Positions 23,089 through 36,000 of a DNA stretch of 64,000 bases are shown here, one piece after another (position 1 is the stretch's first letter; each line of letters starts with the position of its first letter). The notes below the pieces were generated by a model. The model searched no databases, was not told where the DNA came from, and was given only the letters and a program-made list of their open reading frames with translations. The stretch is from NCBI GenBank assembly GCA_013397865.1, contig VZTI01005237.1:1175552-1239551 (forward strand), in the 5' to 3' direction. Source of the DNA: Struthidea cinerea (Eukaryota; Chordata; Aves; Passeriformes; Corcoracidae). A program made the position numbers and the translations under genes.

Positions 23089-26000
23089 CCCAGCAGAAAG
23101 TCACCACCCAGGTGGGCACCAGTGGGCATTTCAATTCCCATTCTCAGGACAAAAAGCCAGTGATAAAAGAGAACTGAGAGGTGAAGCCTCTCTTTTTCCC
23201 CAGGACCATGTGTGCGGTGTGCTGGCTGATCACTTGGGTTAGGAGATGCTGACACTATAACCTAAAAGAATACTATTAAAATGATGGAAATCTTTGACTA
23301 TAAAAGGTGGGGACTGCACCTGGACAGTAATTGCATTTCAAAGGAAATCCATCTGGAATTTTATTGCTTATTTTCTCCATGCACTTTGTGTAGAAGAACA
23401 ATACAAGGGCTGGAATATTTCATATCGGGAGACTTCCAAAAAGCTGTTTGCTTGGTCAGGCCAATCAGCTACACAGATTTTTGCAATATTATGTCAATTA
23501 AGGGTAACAATTGGAATATACTCTATTTTAAAAACGTTCCTAAAAACACTGGCACAGCTCCTTGGAGCAGGCAAACTCCATCAAACTCTGTGGTGCTCAT
23601 ACACAGAAAAGTAGTGAAGTCTTCAGTGTCTGGAAAGTTTTACAACTACAGCTAAAGTCAAGGAATCTAAATTTTGCCATCACCAGAGTGAGAGCAATCT
23701 GCTGCACTGAGGACTGAACCCTGCCTGCACATTGGGGCTCGGCAGTGGGACACGGATGTCACAGGGCGCAGCACAGGACAATTAGGGGGGAATCCTTTGG
23801 CCAGGTGAGAAGCAGCTCCAAGGAAAGACTGTTCATGTTTTAATAACACCAAGCTAGAGCTGGACTGGGCCTGCCTGCTTGCAAACAACCATGCCTATAT
23901 ATTACAAAGAGCACATTTTAAAAGAAAATCTATATAAAGTCTATCAGCCTTTAAAGACCCTGAGAATGCAGCAACAGTCTTAAAATAAAATCACATACAG
24001 GCAGAGCGACCTGATGACAAGACAACCTCTCCTTCACTGCCAGCTCAAGTGATTTTGTTAATTCCTGTGAATATATCACAGGTCTCGAGATGACTGATGC
24101 TTTCATTACCACCTTGGCCTCAGCCATTAGATGATTGTTATGAACCTCAACTTTCATTTTCAAAGTTTTAGCTGTCACCATTCAAATAAATGATGAAAAC
24201 AAAACTTAGAGGGAAAAAATATAAGGTAAACCCTACAGAAAAGCAGAAGACAATTTAAAAATATTGTATTATTTCTTACCTATCTTGAACTTTTAATGAT
24301 GATGTTTGATGGCTAGAATAAAGGTTACTGGCTAGCTGACAACAGCAATGTTACCGTAAATGAAACCCATGCAACAAAATTTGGCTATAACCCACACTTG
24401 CTTTAAATTTGTGCAACCTCTAGTACAGAACTAGGAAACAGTCACAGATTTAATTTACTTTTCACTTCTGATGCTCTCTGCATATTGTGGGGGATATGGT
24501 TTTGGCAAGGAGCTTGCATTTATTAGCACGTATAAATATACCAAGAATGTTTGGTCTTGCTGTTAAAGCTCAGATCTAGAAGACAGGAATATGTCAGAAG
24601 CTGAGTGTCATTTTTAAAAGCAAGCTTCAAACCCATGTATTTCTCTTGAAATACTTCACAAGTAAACCAACTGCACCCAAAAGAGTTCAGAAGGCAGAAA
24701 TTAGACATAACCTGAAATATACTTTTTAAAAAACTATTTCATTATTTCTAAGATTTGGAAAACTGATTCATGATTTCTATATATTTAGAATGGCAAATAC
24801 TGCTGTTAACTGCTTGTCATTGTTTCACATAACAGCACCCGGGTGCAAGGATAGATTTCTGTCTCCCTAACTAAATAGTGGAGAGAAGATTTATTGAAAT
24901 AATGTGCAGAGCATACTTCAGCAGCCCAGGTTCAATAGCACTGGTTCTTCCTGCCCATACCTGTGTGGACATCCCTGCAGGCATCACAAGACCGAGCACC
25001 CCAGGGCACTGCAAGGTGTTTTGGAAGGTTCAGGCGAGAGATTTTGCTATGAACCATCCTGTGTGACCCCGGCACAGATAAGCCCAAGTCCCTTGGGAGA
25101 AGGGTAACATCACACTGGAGAGAACATGGCATGAGATACTAAAAATATTCTTATTTCTGAAGTTTTCAAAAAGCTGTTTAGAAGTGTTATAGTTCAGAGA
25201 AGCCATTTTATTCTTCCTTAAGCAGGTTAAAAAACAAAAGAGATTTGGATGAAGATTTGTGCCTAGCTCTGAACTGCCTCTTTGTTTCTGCTTACTTTGT
25301 TTTACTCCTTTTGCCAATGTTGGGATGAGAACAATTTATTTTGGGGTCAGCCTCAAATTTCTTGTTCATGTCAGTTTATTTTGGATCAGATTCCTAAATT
25401 CATTTACATCCACACACAACCTTACCCACACTACTGAAGGGAAGAAGCTTCCTGTCAGCTTGAGGAGAACCTGCCACCGACAAACTCCTTCTCCTCTGGA
25501 CCATAACCTTTGACTCCTCCTGTGGGGGAGAAGGGAGAAATGCAATCAGGTGCAGAATTCCAATACGTCCCTCTGGGGTGTCAGACATCCAATTTCCAAG
25601 CAACCATCGAAAAGTCCATATGGAATTTCATTTTTAATATGAAGCAACAAGGAACAGGAAAACCCAGCGGCGAACACATGCCGTGTGTTACTCCTGCCTG
25701 CGGCCTTGGGACGGGCTCTGAGCCTTTCCAGGTGCTCTCCTCTGCACAGAGCATGAGCTGTGACAAGCTTCAGCATGCTCGGGGTGCTCTTACACTTTGT
25801 TATTATTATTTTAACTAAGAAACTAGCTGCTTGGTCCATTTGAGGAGGGTATGGCTTTGAGACAGATGTGGAAATAATCTGAAAACATGAGGGTCAGGCA
25901 GTGGAACACTTCCAAGATTATATGAAACATTAAGCAAGTGAATGGAGAACATTTATTTTCCCATCTCATATTCCACCCCAACATTGGAGTTCTCAGGCTT

Positions 26001-26850
26001 ATCTTCATATCTGCACTATAACTGAACACTAATTGTGTTTTCCTCCGTATTTTTTCCTGTAGATCAAAAAAGTTCCAATCCAGAGCCTCCCCTTTCATAC
26101 CAAAGAGTTGTTTTTTTCCACCTCTGGCATCAGCTGAGCAGCCAGGAGCTGGCTGCAATGCCAGAGACACTGATGGACTGCGGGGACACGCTGCAGCCCA
26201 TGGACCTCTGGAAATGAAGATGAAATGAGGCCCCATTGTGTGCAGCACATTGATAAGATTTTGGCCCCCATTTCAGTGTGACCCAATAGGTTTAAATTGC
26301 TTCATTTCTCAGCCAGCCAAGAGCAAATGGGTGGTAGATGTGATATGGCTGTTCACTGGAAATCACCCTTGATTGATTTACCTTCTCCTCCTCCGCAGTG
26401 TACGGGCTCAGTATGTGGCTGGGGCACATAAATTACAGAGAAAAAACCTTTCATGGTTGTGTATAGTCTATATACGTTGTCACCCCATCAGAGGAGAAGC
26501 TTTTATGAAGTATTAGCTCTAAGTGTACACAGAATAGAAATGATAATTTTTATTTGCCTGTCAGAAGCTAAGTCACATTTCAAAGTAATATTTGTGCGTT
26601 AAAATCAAAAAGAACCAGGTAACTTTGATCTTTTTTTTAGTTAAAGAAACCACCATAAAATGCTGCTGGTGGTTATAGAAACAAGAAGAGAGTTTTAGGA
26701 TATTTTTTTTGTTTTTTTTTTAAAAATACATAAGAGCTGCAAAATTAAAAAAAAAATCAGTTTTCATTAACAAGATTTCAACAGTTTGGGATTTGCATCT
26801 GCCTTTTTTGAAAGAAGACACAAAGATGTTTCATTTTAACGTGTTTGCAG

Positions 26851-26918
26851 AAAAAAAAAAAAAANNNNNNNNNNNNNNNNNNNNNNNNNNNNNNNNNNNN
26901 NNNNNNNNNNNNNNAAAA
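26851..26918. other. Assembly gap (50 N) at a poly-A tract
   Basis: Fourteen A (26851-26864) run into 50 N (26865-26914), and sequence resumes with AAAAG. The round size suggests a nominal gap. Missing sequence is probably A-rich. Confidence 0.95.
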
Positions 26919-28259
26919 GACATTTCTACCAGCACCGTTACATTGTTATTTCTGGGGGCTGAGTAACAAGAGATTGGAGAGCTACTCCTAAGAATCATTT
27001 GGGTGATTTATAAACTTCACTGTGATTGGAACATGGCCCTCATTTCAGGCTGTAATACTCACACTGCCACCCCCTAGTATTGAGAACAGTCACTTGAACC
27101 CAGATTAAAAAGAACTGAGATTAAAATCAGCGAATAAAGACAAGGGGCGGGTCTGTCTCGGGTTTGTGCAGCACATGAGAGCACAGAGTGCAGACTGCAT
27201 TTCCCCAGGGACACAGCACTGACACTCGTACAGACGCACAACAGCAGGACCTGGGCACAGAGCAGGGTCCGTGCTCCAGGCTGGCTGGGACGCACTGGAG
27301 AGCCGGGCTTTGGCTGGGAGAGGCAGCTGCGAGAAGAAAAAGGGAGGAAGGGATCTGGCAGGCCTATGCTTAATACTCATTAAAATTGGGGTTTAGATCA
27401 GGTAAATTTGGACAAACACACAGGGTGAGGTTTTTAGATTCTTTATCTGAGTATTGAAGCTTTTAGGACACTCGTAGTCCACCCATCTCTGAGTAATCTC
27501 AAAGTGATTTTCTATCCTTATGCTCAAAACTTCAAAACTACCCCAAGTGGGAAGACTTTTTTTTGTCCATACCAAAGTCAGCTCCCACTGAAGGCAATGA
27601 TTTCCCCCCTCTCTCTCCCCAAGGTCAGTATAGATTTACAAATTCAGATCTATTTTAACATTTTAATGTCCCTTCAGTTCTGAAATTTGCCGTGCTTCTC
27701 TGGTTACCACAGGGTAAATAGTGCCTAACTGCTGACTGCAGAAACCCTGGAGAAAGTTACCACCACAACACTTGACAATTAATAGTTACTAGCAAAATTC
27801 CACTGTTCATATCAATTTGGTGAAAGAAGAAGGGAAATTGATATATTTGAACCATAAAATGTCACTCATCCAATGCAATATGAACTCCTGCAGCATAAAG
27901 ACCATCCCTGCAAACCACCGCCAGAAATCCCTGCCAGTCTCCCAGGACCCCAACCAACTCCTCCCCATTTTCCCCAACCAAAGCTCTGCACCGAGCAAAG
28001 CACACCTGCCATAAATCTCAGAGCATTACCAGCTCTCAGCACAAGCTGGTAACGCTGTGGCTGGGGGATGATGTATGGGGATGTCACCAGCTCCCTCTCC
28101 TCCAGCGCATGCCCCTTTCCCCTCCTGCAGGCATGTTTTACGGGCTCCAGTGACTCAGGCGTTCCAGCTCTCCCAGCCATCCAGCTGGGTGACAGGAGGC
28201 CGGTGGCAGCTGTCCCCTGCGGCCGGTGGGGACGGGAGGCTGCAGGGGGGAGGCAGGAG
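26919..28259. other. Unique non-coding sequence, GC-rich at the end
   Basis: No gene recognised. About 28080-28280 is GC-rich with roughly ten CpG and gives overlapping frames up to 104 codons without a domain. A fragment 'cagctcccactgaaggcaat' near 27570 resembles the old amniote repeat motif. Confidence 0.55.
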
Positions 28260-28590
28260 CCGGGCGTAATTAACGGGACAATTGAATGGGCTATGCCTCT
28301 CTGATTTCAATTAACCTCTGAACTCTGCAGTGACAAGATCTCATGGTTACCAACTAACTTCAGCAAAAACCAGATGTGATAACTTGTTAATCCAAGATCT
28401 CAGGGTATAGCTGGGGTTTGACGAGGCTCTTCTCAGATCACTTAATGCTCACCGAGAGAAAAAGGACCAGCTGTGGGTCTGATTATTGTATCGGAGCTGG
28501 AGTCTGATATGTTCCCATTTCAAATCAACTTCAGGATTCAATAATGGGAGAAAAATCAAGTCAAGAAACCCAGAGAAATGTATTAATGGC
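28260..28590. promoter_or_regulatory. Candidate conserved non-coding element
   Basis: Directly after a CpG-bearing GC-rich stretch comes a repeat-free block with homeodomain-like words (TAATTA at 28267-28272, CAATTAA near 28309, CTTAATG near 28441) and a TGATTATTG word near 28480. There are no meaningful open frames. The motif clustering is seen in the sequence, while regulatory function and conservation are inferred. Confidence 0.25.
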
Positions 28591-28999
28591 ATTAAGGATG
28601 CAGGCATTCAAAACCTGCAAAACAGATTAATGTATACAGACAGATAAATAAGAAAAAATATCTTTGTTCAAGAAAGACTGAGATAAGCACAGAGCTGACA
28701 TCAAGGAACAAACCAATCTGGCTTTGTTAGGAACAGAGCTTCCTATTATTTACTCGTGTTTTAGAGAGCACTTTTTAGTTTTAAAATCAACACAGAGTTT
28801 TAGAGTTTCGATACAAGAGATTCTTTTAAAATCCTCTATGAACTACAAAGATTTCTAGCTTACAACAAAGCTACAACTAAGAATTAATATCAATCAAAGG
28901 AATGTAAATTTTAAAATTAAGCATCTTTTGCATTGTTCTGCCTTTTAAATTCAGAGGCTAGAGAAAAAAATCCTGGTTTTGCTCACCTTTCTTTTCAAC

Positions 29000-29215
29000 A
29001 TAATTTTGTCACTTTAATTGTTGACCCTCTTTGGATATTGGAATAGATTTAATTGTGCTATCACGATTAGGACTGACATGGCCAGCGGATAAACTGTTAT
29101 CACTTTGCCTACTGGCTTAAATTAATTTGCTCTTAATATTTAAGCAGTTATAAATGAAAAACCAATCTGAATTTATGACAGTAGAGCCTGCATTTTCATG
29201 TAGTTGCAGTTACAG
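29000..29215. promoter_or_regulatory. Candidate AT-rich conserved non-coding element
   Basis: A repeat-free AT-rich block with TTTAATTG, GATTTAATTG, TAAATTAATTTG and TTATCACTTTG words. A/T content alone produces such words, but the block lacks the homopolymers and microsatellites seen in other AT-rich parts of this window. Function is inferred. Confidence 0.22.
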
Positions 29216-29874
29216 CGCCAGGTATGAGAGACACAGAAAGGTGTTGAAGCAAAACCAAAGGTTGCAGTGCAAAAAAGATTATAAATACCAGGAACGATGA
29301 CCAGACTCACAACATCTTAAACAGATGTGTTATCCTACAAGTAATTCCAAGCAAATTTGAAAAAAAAAAAAAAAAATCAGTGTTGATGACTGTATAATAA
29401 ACCTCAAATACATTAATAAAAATATCAATTTAAAAAGAAAAAAAATGTAGAAAGATTAAAAATTTATTTAAAAAATCCACTGACTGAACAGTGCACACTA
29501 TTGTCAACCTCTACTAAGACTTTGTTATGCAGTTCTTTGTAGCTCAAATACCACAATTCATCAAATTAATTGCAAGCCTGCAAATTCCTTACTCATAACA
29601 GTAAATAACAACATCTATTAAGTAACTTCTTGCAATGAAAATCTCACTGCCTGGGCTGATATTATGATGTGTTTTTATCCTAATGGATTTAAAGCACCTA
29701 CAGTAAACAAAAGTCAAAGCTTTTTTAAAGCAAAATATACCATTTTTAATATGTAAGAAATTCCTTTCGGACACTTGAAGATGCCCAGGTCACAGCAGAC
29801 TTCAGTTCCTTACACATTATCAGCCCTATCTAATAAAGGCTCATGTCCCAGTGAAAGAAGCATCTGGCTCTTCT
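29216..29874. other. AT-rich unique sequence with poly-A
   Basis: Contains poly-A at 29360-29376 and further A-rich stretches to about 29470. No gene, and no retroelement body is recognised 5' of the poly-A. Confidence 0.65.
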
Positions 29875-30110
29875 CACCTAATCAATAACATTCAGGAAAA
29901 GTCCCTTCTTCCAGCAGCAGCATAAATTACCAGATATATGCAAATAGACTTGGTAATGTTAATTGCCAGGGCTGATTGGTGATTAATTTTTTGATTATGA
30001 TCAATCATTCTGCACGAATTTTAATAAGGCATTCCAGGCAATCTGCAAATTGATAATAATTAGGGATCCCAACCGGTAACGCATCCACAGCCAACTAAAA
30101 CACATCCCTG
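29875..30110. promoter_or_regulatory. Candidate conserved non-coding element with POU octamer
   Basis: The block carries an octamer-type ATATGCAAAT at 29936-29945, a TGATTGGTGATTAAT run near 29973, TGATTATGATCAATCATT near 29992-30009 (nearly palindromic, Pbx/Hox-like), and TAATTAG at 30057-30063. No repeat or open frame explains it. This is the densest set of homeodomain/POU words I see in the window. Enhancer activity is inference. Confidence 0.35.
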
Positions 30111-32767
30111 TGACTGAGCATGTTCTGCGAACAACAGGCTCCAGCCTGGAAGAGGAGAAAAGGGAATGATCAAAAGCTCCAGAGCCTGCTGGGACCATGG
30201 TGTCACCTCTAACAAGAAGTTCCTTTTTTGCCAGTTTTAGGCAAGACGTGGTTTGGCATCTTCCAGCACAACCGGCCACCTTCTTCGTGTCCCTCAGATG
30301 GTCAGAAATTAAATGGGAGCTTCAATTCCATGACAATGCCTTGGAAATGTCACCTCAATTTGCAGTCTTCCAGATGGAAAAAAAACCACAAGATCCCAAA
30401 AAAAACCAACCGAAAATATCTTTCAGAGCAGTCCTGCCAGACCTGCAGGGAACATGCCTAAGGGCAGCACACAATTAGATTTTCAGGCCCTGCAAATTAA
30501 AAAAGGGCCAAACAGAAGGTTCATACAATATCTTTTTTTTTTTCTTTCTAGTGCACAGCAGGCAGCAGCACTAAATTTTTAGCAACAAGAGAAATGTTTT
30601 CCCTGTGTGACACTTGTTTGTGTACTTTATGGTGAAAGTTCAGACATTGCCGTAAATACAACAGCTCAAAATGCAACACGATTAATAATATTTCCTTTTA
30701 GAAGGAATTCTCTGGCAAACATAAATATCCTCATACAACACTTTAAACCCAAACACTATTGCTGTGTACAAACCAGAAAGTGCAAGTGACTGGAAGAGGA
30801 CATGAAGTTTTCTAAACTTTCAGAGCAAGTGTTTGACTTTGCTCTGCATTCAACTTGGACAGACAGACCTTGACACCTGCGAAGAGAAGCTGAAAAGGCA
30901 TCGCCTGCTGTCAAAAATGAGTGAAATGCAAGTGAGGGGTATAGAGGAGAGTAAATTAAGGGCACGTTGTATCTCAGCACTGCCCTGTCATGTTCAACTA
31001 ATACTCAAAGATTTTGAAATTTCTGTCTCCATGGCCTGATTCTGATTTGCACAAAATACTCCTCTTTATGTGTCAAGAATGTGTAAAGGAGTTTGAATAT
31101 AAATGAAAATAAATCCCCGAGGTCTACAATTCTATCAGTTCTTTCTCTGCTGCCAAATGGACCACTTTATGATGATTTGCTCTTTTATTTGAAGAGCTTG
31201 TAGTTAGCACAGTGTAAGTAGCTCAGCTTTTGCTTTTATTAAATGGACAGAGTAGGATTAGCCCCAACTTTTATGTTACATTTTCTGACACAAGTTAATT
31301 TTCAGCTGAATGTTATTTTGCATAGGAAATATCTTTTTCCTGAATAAGTCACCTTTTCATCAAGACACTGAAACATAGTATTTACAAAGTGCAGTTTTAA
31401 GCGAAACTTTTAAACAAATAGGGAAATATTTTCTTTTTCTCCCAACAGTTCAATAGGACAAGAAATGCCAAGCAGTAAAGAAGCGCGTGCTTCCTGTCTT
31501 TCCTACATGGCAAACAAGAAATGCTTTCAAGCAACGCATATTCCTGTGGGTCTTAACCATAAAATGTTTTTTATCAAGGTGTTTTGAAAATCTTGGCTCC
31601 ATTCTTGCCTTAATCTTCTAATTCCCAGCCAGTTTCAAGAATTTTAGACACTTATAGAGGGAATTTAGTGGCCACAGCAAGCACGGAGAAACACAAGGAG
31701 TAAACATGAGCATGTACCAAAGGAATTTACCTTAGACAAACCCAGCCCAATTCTTTTCCAGTTGTTCCAGCTCAAGAGCAACGCCTCCATAGTCAGGGGA
31801 ACAATTCTACTGTTAAACTGATATGTTTGATAAATATATTAAGTCCTTATTTTTTAAATTAACCTTCCATTATTTTTTTAAATTTTTTTAAAATTCTGCA
31901 TATTTTCTTAAACCAAATAAATCAACAAATGTTTAAGTTCTCTTTTCAGCTGAGGTTCCTCACAGTTCCCTTTATAAATCTCGTTCAGGAAAACTGAAAT
32001 GCTGACATGTTCCTTGGATTTGGTCTGTCATTCCTCTCTAGCTCCTCGCACTTGTACAATTCACAAGGTCACGAGTACAAAATGTGCTTGTTAACTCACA
32101 CAAGAATAAAGCTGTCAGATGGGCTGAGGGCTCCTTGTGTACCAGTTTAGTGAAATATGATTATCCAAGCTGTAAAATGGATAAACCTATTAAATTAATA
32201 AATCTGCTGCCCTGAAGACTACGACTGATGTCGTTGCCTTACCTACAAGGCACCCTTTCTTAAATTAATACTTGATAAAGGAGTAAATCTTTTAAAGACA
32301 CACACCAAAGCTTTGCATTGAAGAGTTATCTTTTGTATTACAAACTGTAAGTACTTTTTACTGCAATGGATGTAAGTGAGTGGAAATGAATTCCAGGGGA
32401 AAAAAAAAAGGAATCTTAGAAAATGTTATTACCCAGCTAACACTGTGGGCTGCTTCTTATCTGTACACAACTAATCACAGCCCTGTTTCTTTTTTTATTC
32501 TAATGTGTGAGTGGATTTTAGTGCTCATGAAAGTGAAGGATAATTAGTAGGGTAGTGGATAAAGTGGAAGGGCACTGCCTTATCAAAGGCAGATTGGGTC
32601 AGCTACACACGGGCAAAAGAAATCACAATTCTCTTCTTTCAGCTGCTTTGATTTATTACTCTTAAGGTCCAACAATGAAGTTTCACATCAGGGGAGAGAG
32701 AAAGAAAAAGACTTTCAAAGGGTTCATCCTTCTTGACTTCTTAGAAAGCCTTTAGCATATTGTGTTT
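30111..32767. other. Unique AT-rich non-coding sequence
   Basis: No gene recognised. A T-rich tract ending TTTCTAG at about 30531-30551 resembles a splice acceptor, but no donor-bounded exon with coding potential follows. 31800-31930 is AT-rich. Open frames up to 93 codons have no domain. Confidence 0.6.
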
Positions 32768-33050
32768 GTTGGGGCCCAGGATCACTGTTCTTTATTATTA
32801 TTAATAGTCTATTACACAGACAACCTCGCAGAAACAAAAAAACACTCTACAAGGCACCGACCAAATTCAGACCAAGACAAAATACCTGTCGCTGAGATTT
32901 TACAGTCCAAAACAAAAACCCTAAAAAGTGCAAGGGAAATGAGCACAGACATACAAAAGGAGCTGCTTTAAGATCACGTGGCAACCAACCAGCAAAAATA
33001 TGGAACAGAAAACAGATTCTCTGATCCACCCCAGGACCCACTGATAAACT
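32768..33050 (-). mobile_element. Old MIR-like amniote SINE, antisense
   Basis: The plus strand reads like the complement of a SINE that is common in turtles and crocodiles and scarce in birds. The order is 'ggggcccaggatcactg', 'attattattaatag', 'ctacaaggcaccgaccaaattcagaccaag', 'cctgtcgctgagattttacag', then 'aagatcacgtggcaacc', 'tatggaacagaaaacagattct' and 'ctgatccaccccaggaccca'. The last part corresponds to the MIR-type head, where '..gggaatagaaccc..' complements the Pol III B box. Middle parts are deleted or scrambled. The frames 32762-32971 and 32978-33163 fall inside or just beyond it and are not genes. The family name is uncertain. Confidence 0.5.
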
Positions 33051-36000
33051 TATACTGCAATAATCTTAAAAATGAGACCAAAACAAAATCTCACTGTATC
33101 CAAAGGCATCCAACATTGTGCTCAAAACTCAAAAGTGAATTTGTAAAAGGAAACAGGAAATGAAAACTAAAGAGGGTTGACATGATTACGGAGTGTTAAT
33201 AAGAAAAGACATAAGCCAGGGGCCTTGATGTACAACTAGACAACAAGAGGTTACGTTTGGAGTCAGGGCTATGCTAATTTGCAAACTTGGGTCCATTTCA
33301 TTAAGTGAGCTGAGAGACAGGCTGTCTCAGTCCAGCAGAGAGGGATCTCATTATCCATGCAGGGAGCAAGAGATAAGAATCTTTTAATAATTGCTGGGAA
33401 GTTTTTTTTTATGATGATATGGAATGCCAATTTATGCCTCTCTACTCAATGTGGATAAAAACCAGCCTCCTTCACAGTTCAAACCAGCCCCCCTCTGGCT
33501 GTGGCCATTAGGACAGGGAGGGAAAACAGAGACTAATATGCTTGCCTGGGAGACCAATGCTGCAAAACTCCATTAAATGCATTTCATACTGGGAACATGT
33601 TTGTTTATGGTGGTTGGAATACTTTGCCAAGACTTTTTACTTAATTTTTAATGGGCACAGATGTAGGATTTAGGGCCAAATCCAAACCCCAGTGCAGCCA
33701 ACGGGCAGGACTGCCACTGACAACCAGCCTTTGGATCAAACCCTTTAATCACTCCTTCTTAAGGAATGGCTCTGAACTGACACATTTGGAAAAAGTTGAA
33801 GAGCGCATATTACTTTGGCAAAAGCATTGTTTGCAGTGCTTTCCCTTTGTCCCTCTCTCCAAAACACAACCATGCCAGCCATGAGAAAGGAGATTTCTAG
33901 CAGGCAGAGGTTTGTACAGCTACTCCCTTCCCTGCTATAAGTATTCTGCCTACTTCAGGCTAAGCACAGCACAGATTTTGTGACAGGGACAAGTTTAGCC
34001 TATAAGAGACTGATTTTGAGACCTGTGCCTTTCACATGACAGTACCAAATGCAGTTCTGACCACCTCTAAAAGCATTTGCATAAAAAAAGAAGGGGTAAA
34101 GTTAGACAAGGTCTCACACTCATGTTTTAGTATTTGCTAAAATCTGAGATACAGACACAAAAGCTTAGCACAATCACGCTAACAGCATTAATCTTTTAAG
34201 AGTAAACTTTTCCCTCTGCACAAACTTACACTGCAAGGAAAGGAAGAAGCAGAACTATTTCCACAGCCAAATCTGTTCCTTCGGTTGAAGTTCCTGGGTT
34301 GGACTGTACATTAGTGTTGGAAAACACTCTCCAGGGAACTCTGAAGCCATGCTTATCTCTAAAGCTGGCTGCATGATTTGTTTTTATGCACCGGGTCAAC
34401 CTAAGGACTACGTACAACTTATCTGTCTCCTCAGCAGGAACTAAATTATAAGGCTCTCTTCAGCTGAACTTGCCTCTTTTCCCAGTTTCTGGCTGTTCAT
34501 GAACCATCTTTAATTTCCAATATGCCCATTTGCTATTGGAAGTCATTTGGTCAATATCTTTTGTGAAAGGCACTCCCAGACTTCCCTTTGCAGGCAAGAC
34601 TGGAGACAGAAGGATTGGCAGAATATAAACTGATTTTTTTTTGATAAAAATTTCATGTTCTGGGTGCTTAATTTGATGGGAACAACATAAGAATCAGCTA
34701 TGTGGGCACAGATACTCACCCAGGATGACAACGGTGCCTCCTGCGAGCATTTGATGGTATTTACATTTAAGGAAAAAGAGAGAAGGAAGCGCTGATTTAA
34801 GTGTGCTCACAAGGACAAGGTTAGTCAAGGGAAACCCAGAAGTCTGGAAAGAGGAGCAGAGGGCAGGAGTGGCACAAAAGGGCACACATTTCTCCCTGGA
34901 GACTGTGTGGCTGCCTGGGGACAGCTCTCATCACATGCCAAGCCAACAGAAAATGTCCCATCCCAGACCTAAGACTGAAAGTGCTGCAGTACATCCCATT
35001 ACTTACTCACAGCTGGAAGAAAAGAGCTTGAGGTTTACACAGAGCACCTTCTTGCAGCCTCACTGCAGAGGGGCCTGAGACAAACTGGTTTTAAGCAGCT
35101 GGTGTTCAGTCCTCTAAACTAACAGTGCCCACCACCGCTATCCCACCCCTCAGGGCTATGAAGAAATATGGGCAAAGGCTGCAGTAGAACATGCCCAGCC
35201 AATATTAAATGGCTCTAATGGAGTTTACATTACACCAGTCATCTTAAATGTCCAGATGTTCCCTGTAAACACCCAGGGACTTGGCCACTGAAAGTCTTGG
35301 TCACTGGGCAGTATAAGCATGGCTGGAAGCACCAGCCTCGTGCCTGCAAAACACCTTGAGTTCTTGATATCCTAAGACTCATTCTACAAGCCTCACCACT
35401 ATCCTATAAAGTGATGTTTGCGGTCCTCTCCTCTAATATTTTTTAACACAATGGAAAAGCCTCTATAGTAACCATGTTGTGTGAGCTTTCCTTACTGTGC
35501 GCTTAAGCCAGAGCTGAAGTACCCAAATAACAGAGTTTCAGATTTTGAGAACATTTCAGTCAATACTCATCAAGCCAATAGGCAAATTCTATCACTTTTT
35601 CAGCTTTGGGTTCCCCACATCTATGCAATTGGTGTATTGTATCACACTTCACCCCAGGCAGCAGTGAGATGATGTACACCACCCTTCACTTTTAAAAGTT
35701 TCCATCTCCCGGTCCTCCTAGCCAAGGACATTCCAAGACTTACTTTGTCATCAAAGACCTCATCATGGTAAAACATATGGTGATCTTTCCAAGGGGATAA
35801 ATGATTTCCACTAGGGGCTTGTGTGAGACCACGGAATTCAGTTTTGCTTTCGAATTAAGTCACCAAATTTCAGCCCAGGTATTTAAAAAAGAAAAATGAA
35901 AATTCATAGTGTGACACTCCTGAGGCTTCACGCTGGTTCCTCTGCTCTCTTCTGTCTACTGCCCACAGATTCCTGTTTCTGAGTTAGGAAGCATATATCC

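Larger units (their letters stand above)
22476..26864. other. Unique non-coding sequence
   Basis: No gene recognised. Open frames up to 141 codons (25823-26248, minus) show no domain. Contents noted separately are a TTA microsatellite and a local tandem duplication. A small TTA/ATT run lies near 25798-25812, and T-rich tracts lie at 26630-26640 and 26702-26720. Confidence 0.6.

Noticed and set aside
30531..30560. Strong splice-acceptor-like T-tract plus CTAG
   Set aside because: No plausible exon with a donor or coding potential follows. T-tracts ending in AG are common in this AT-rich DNA.
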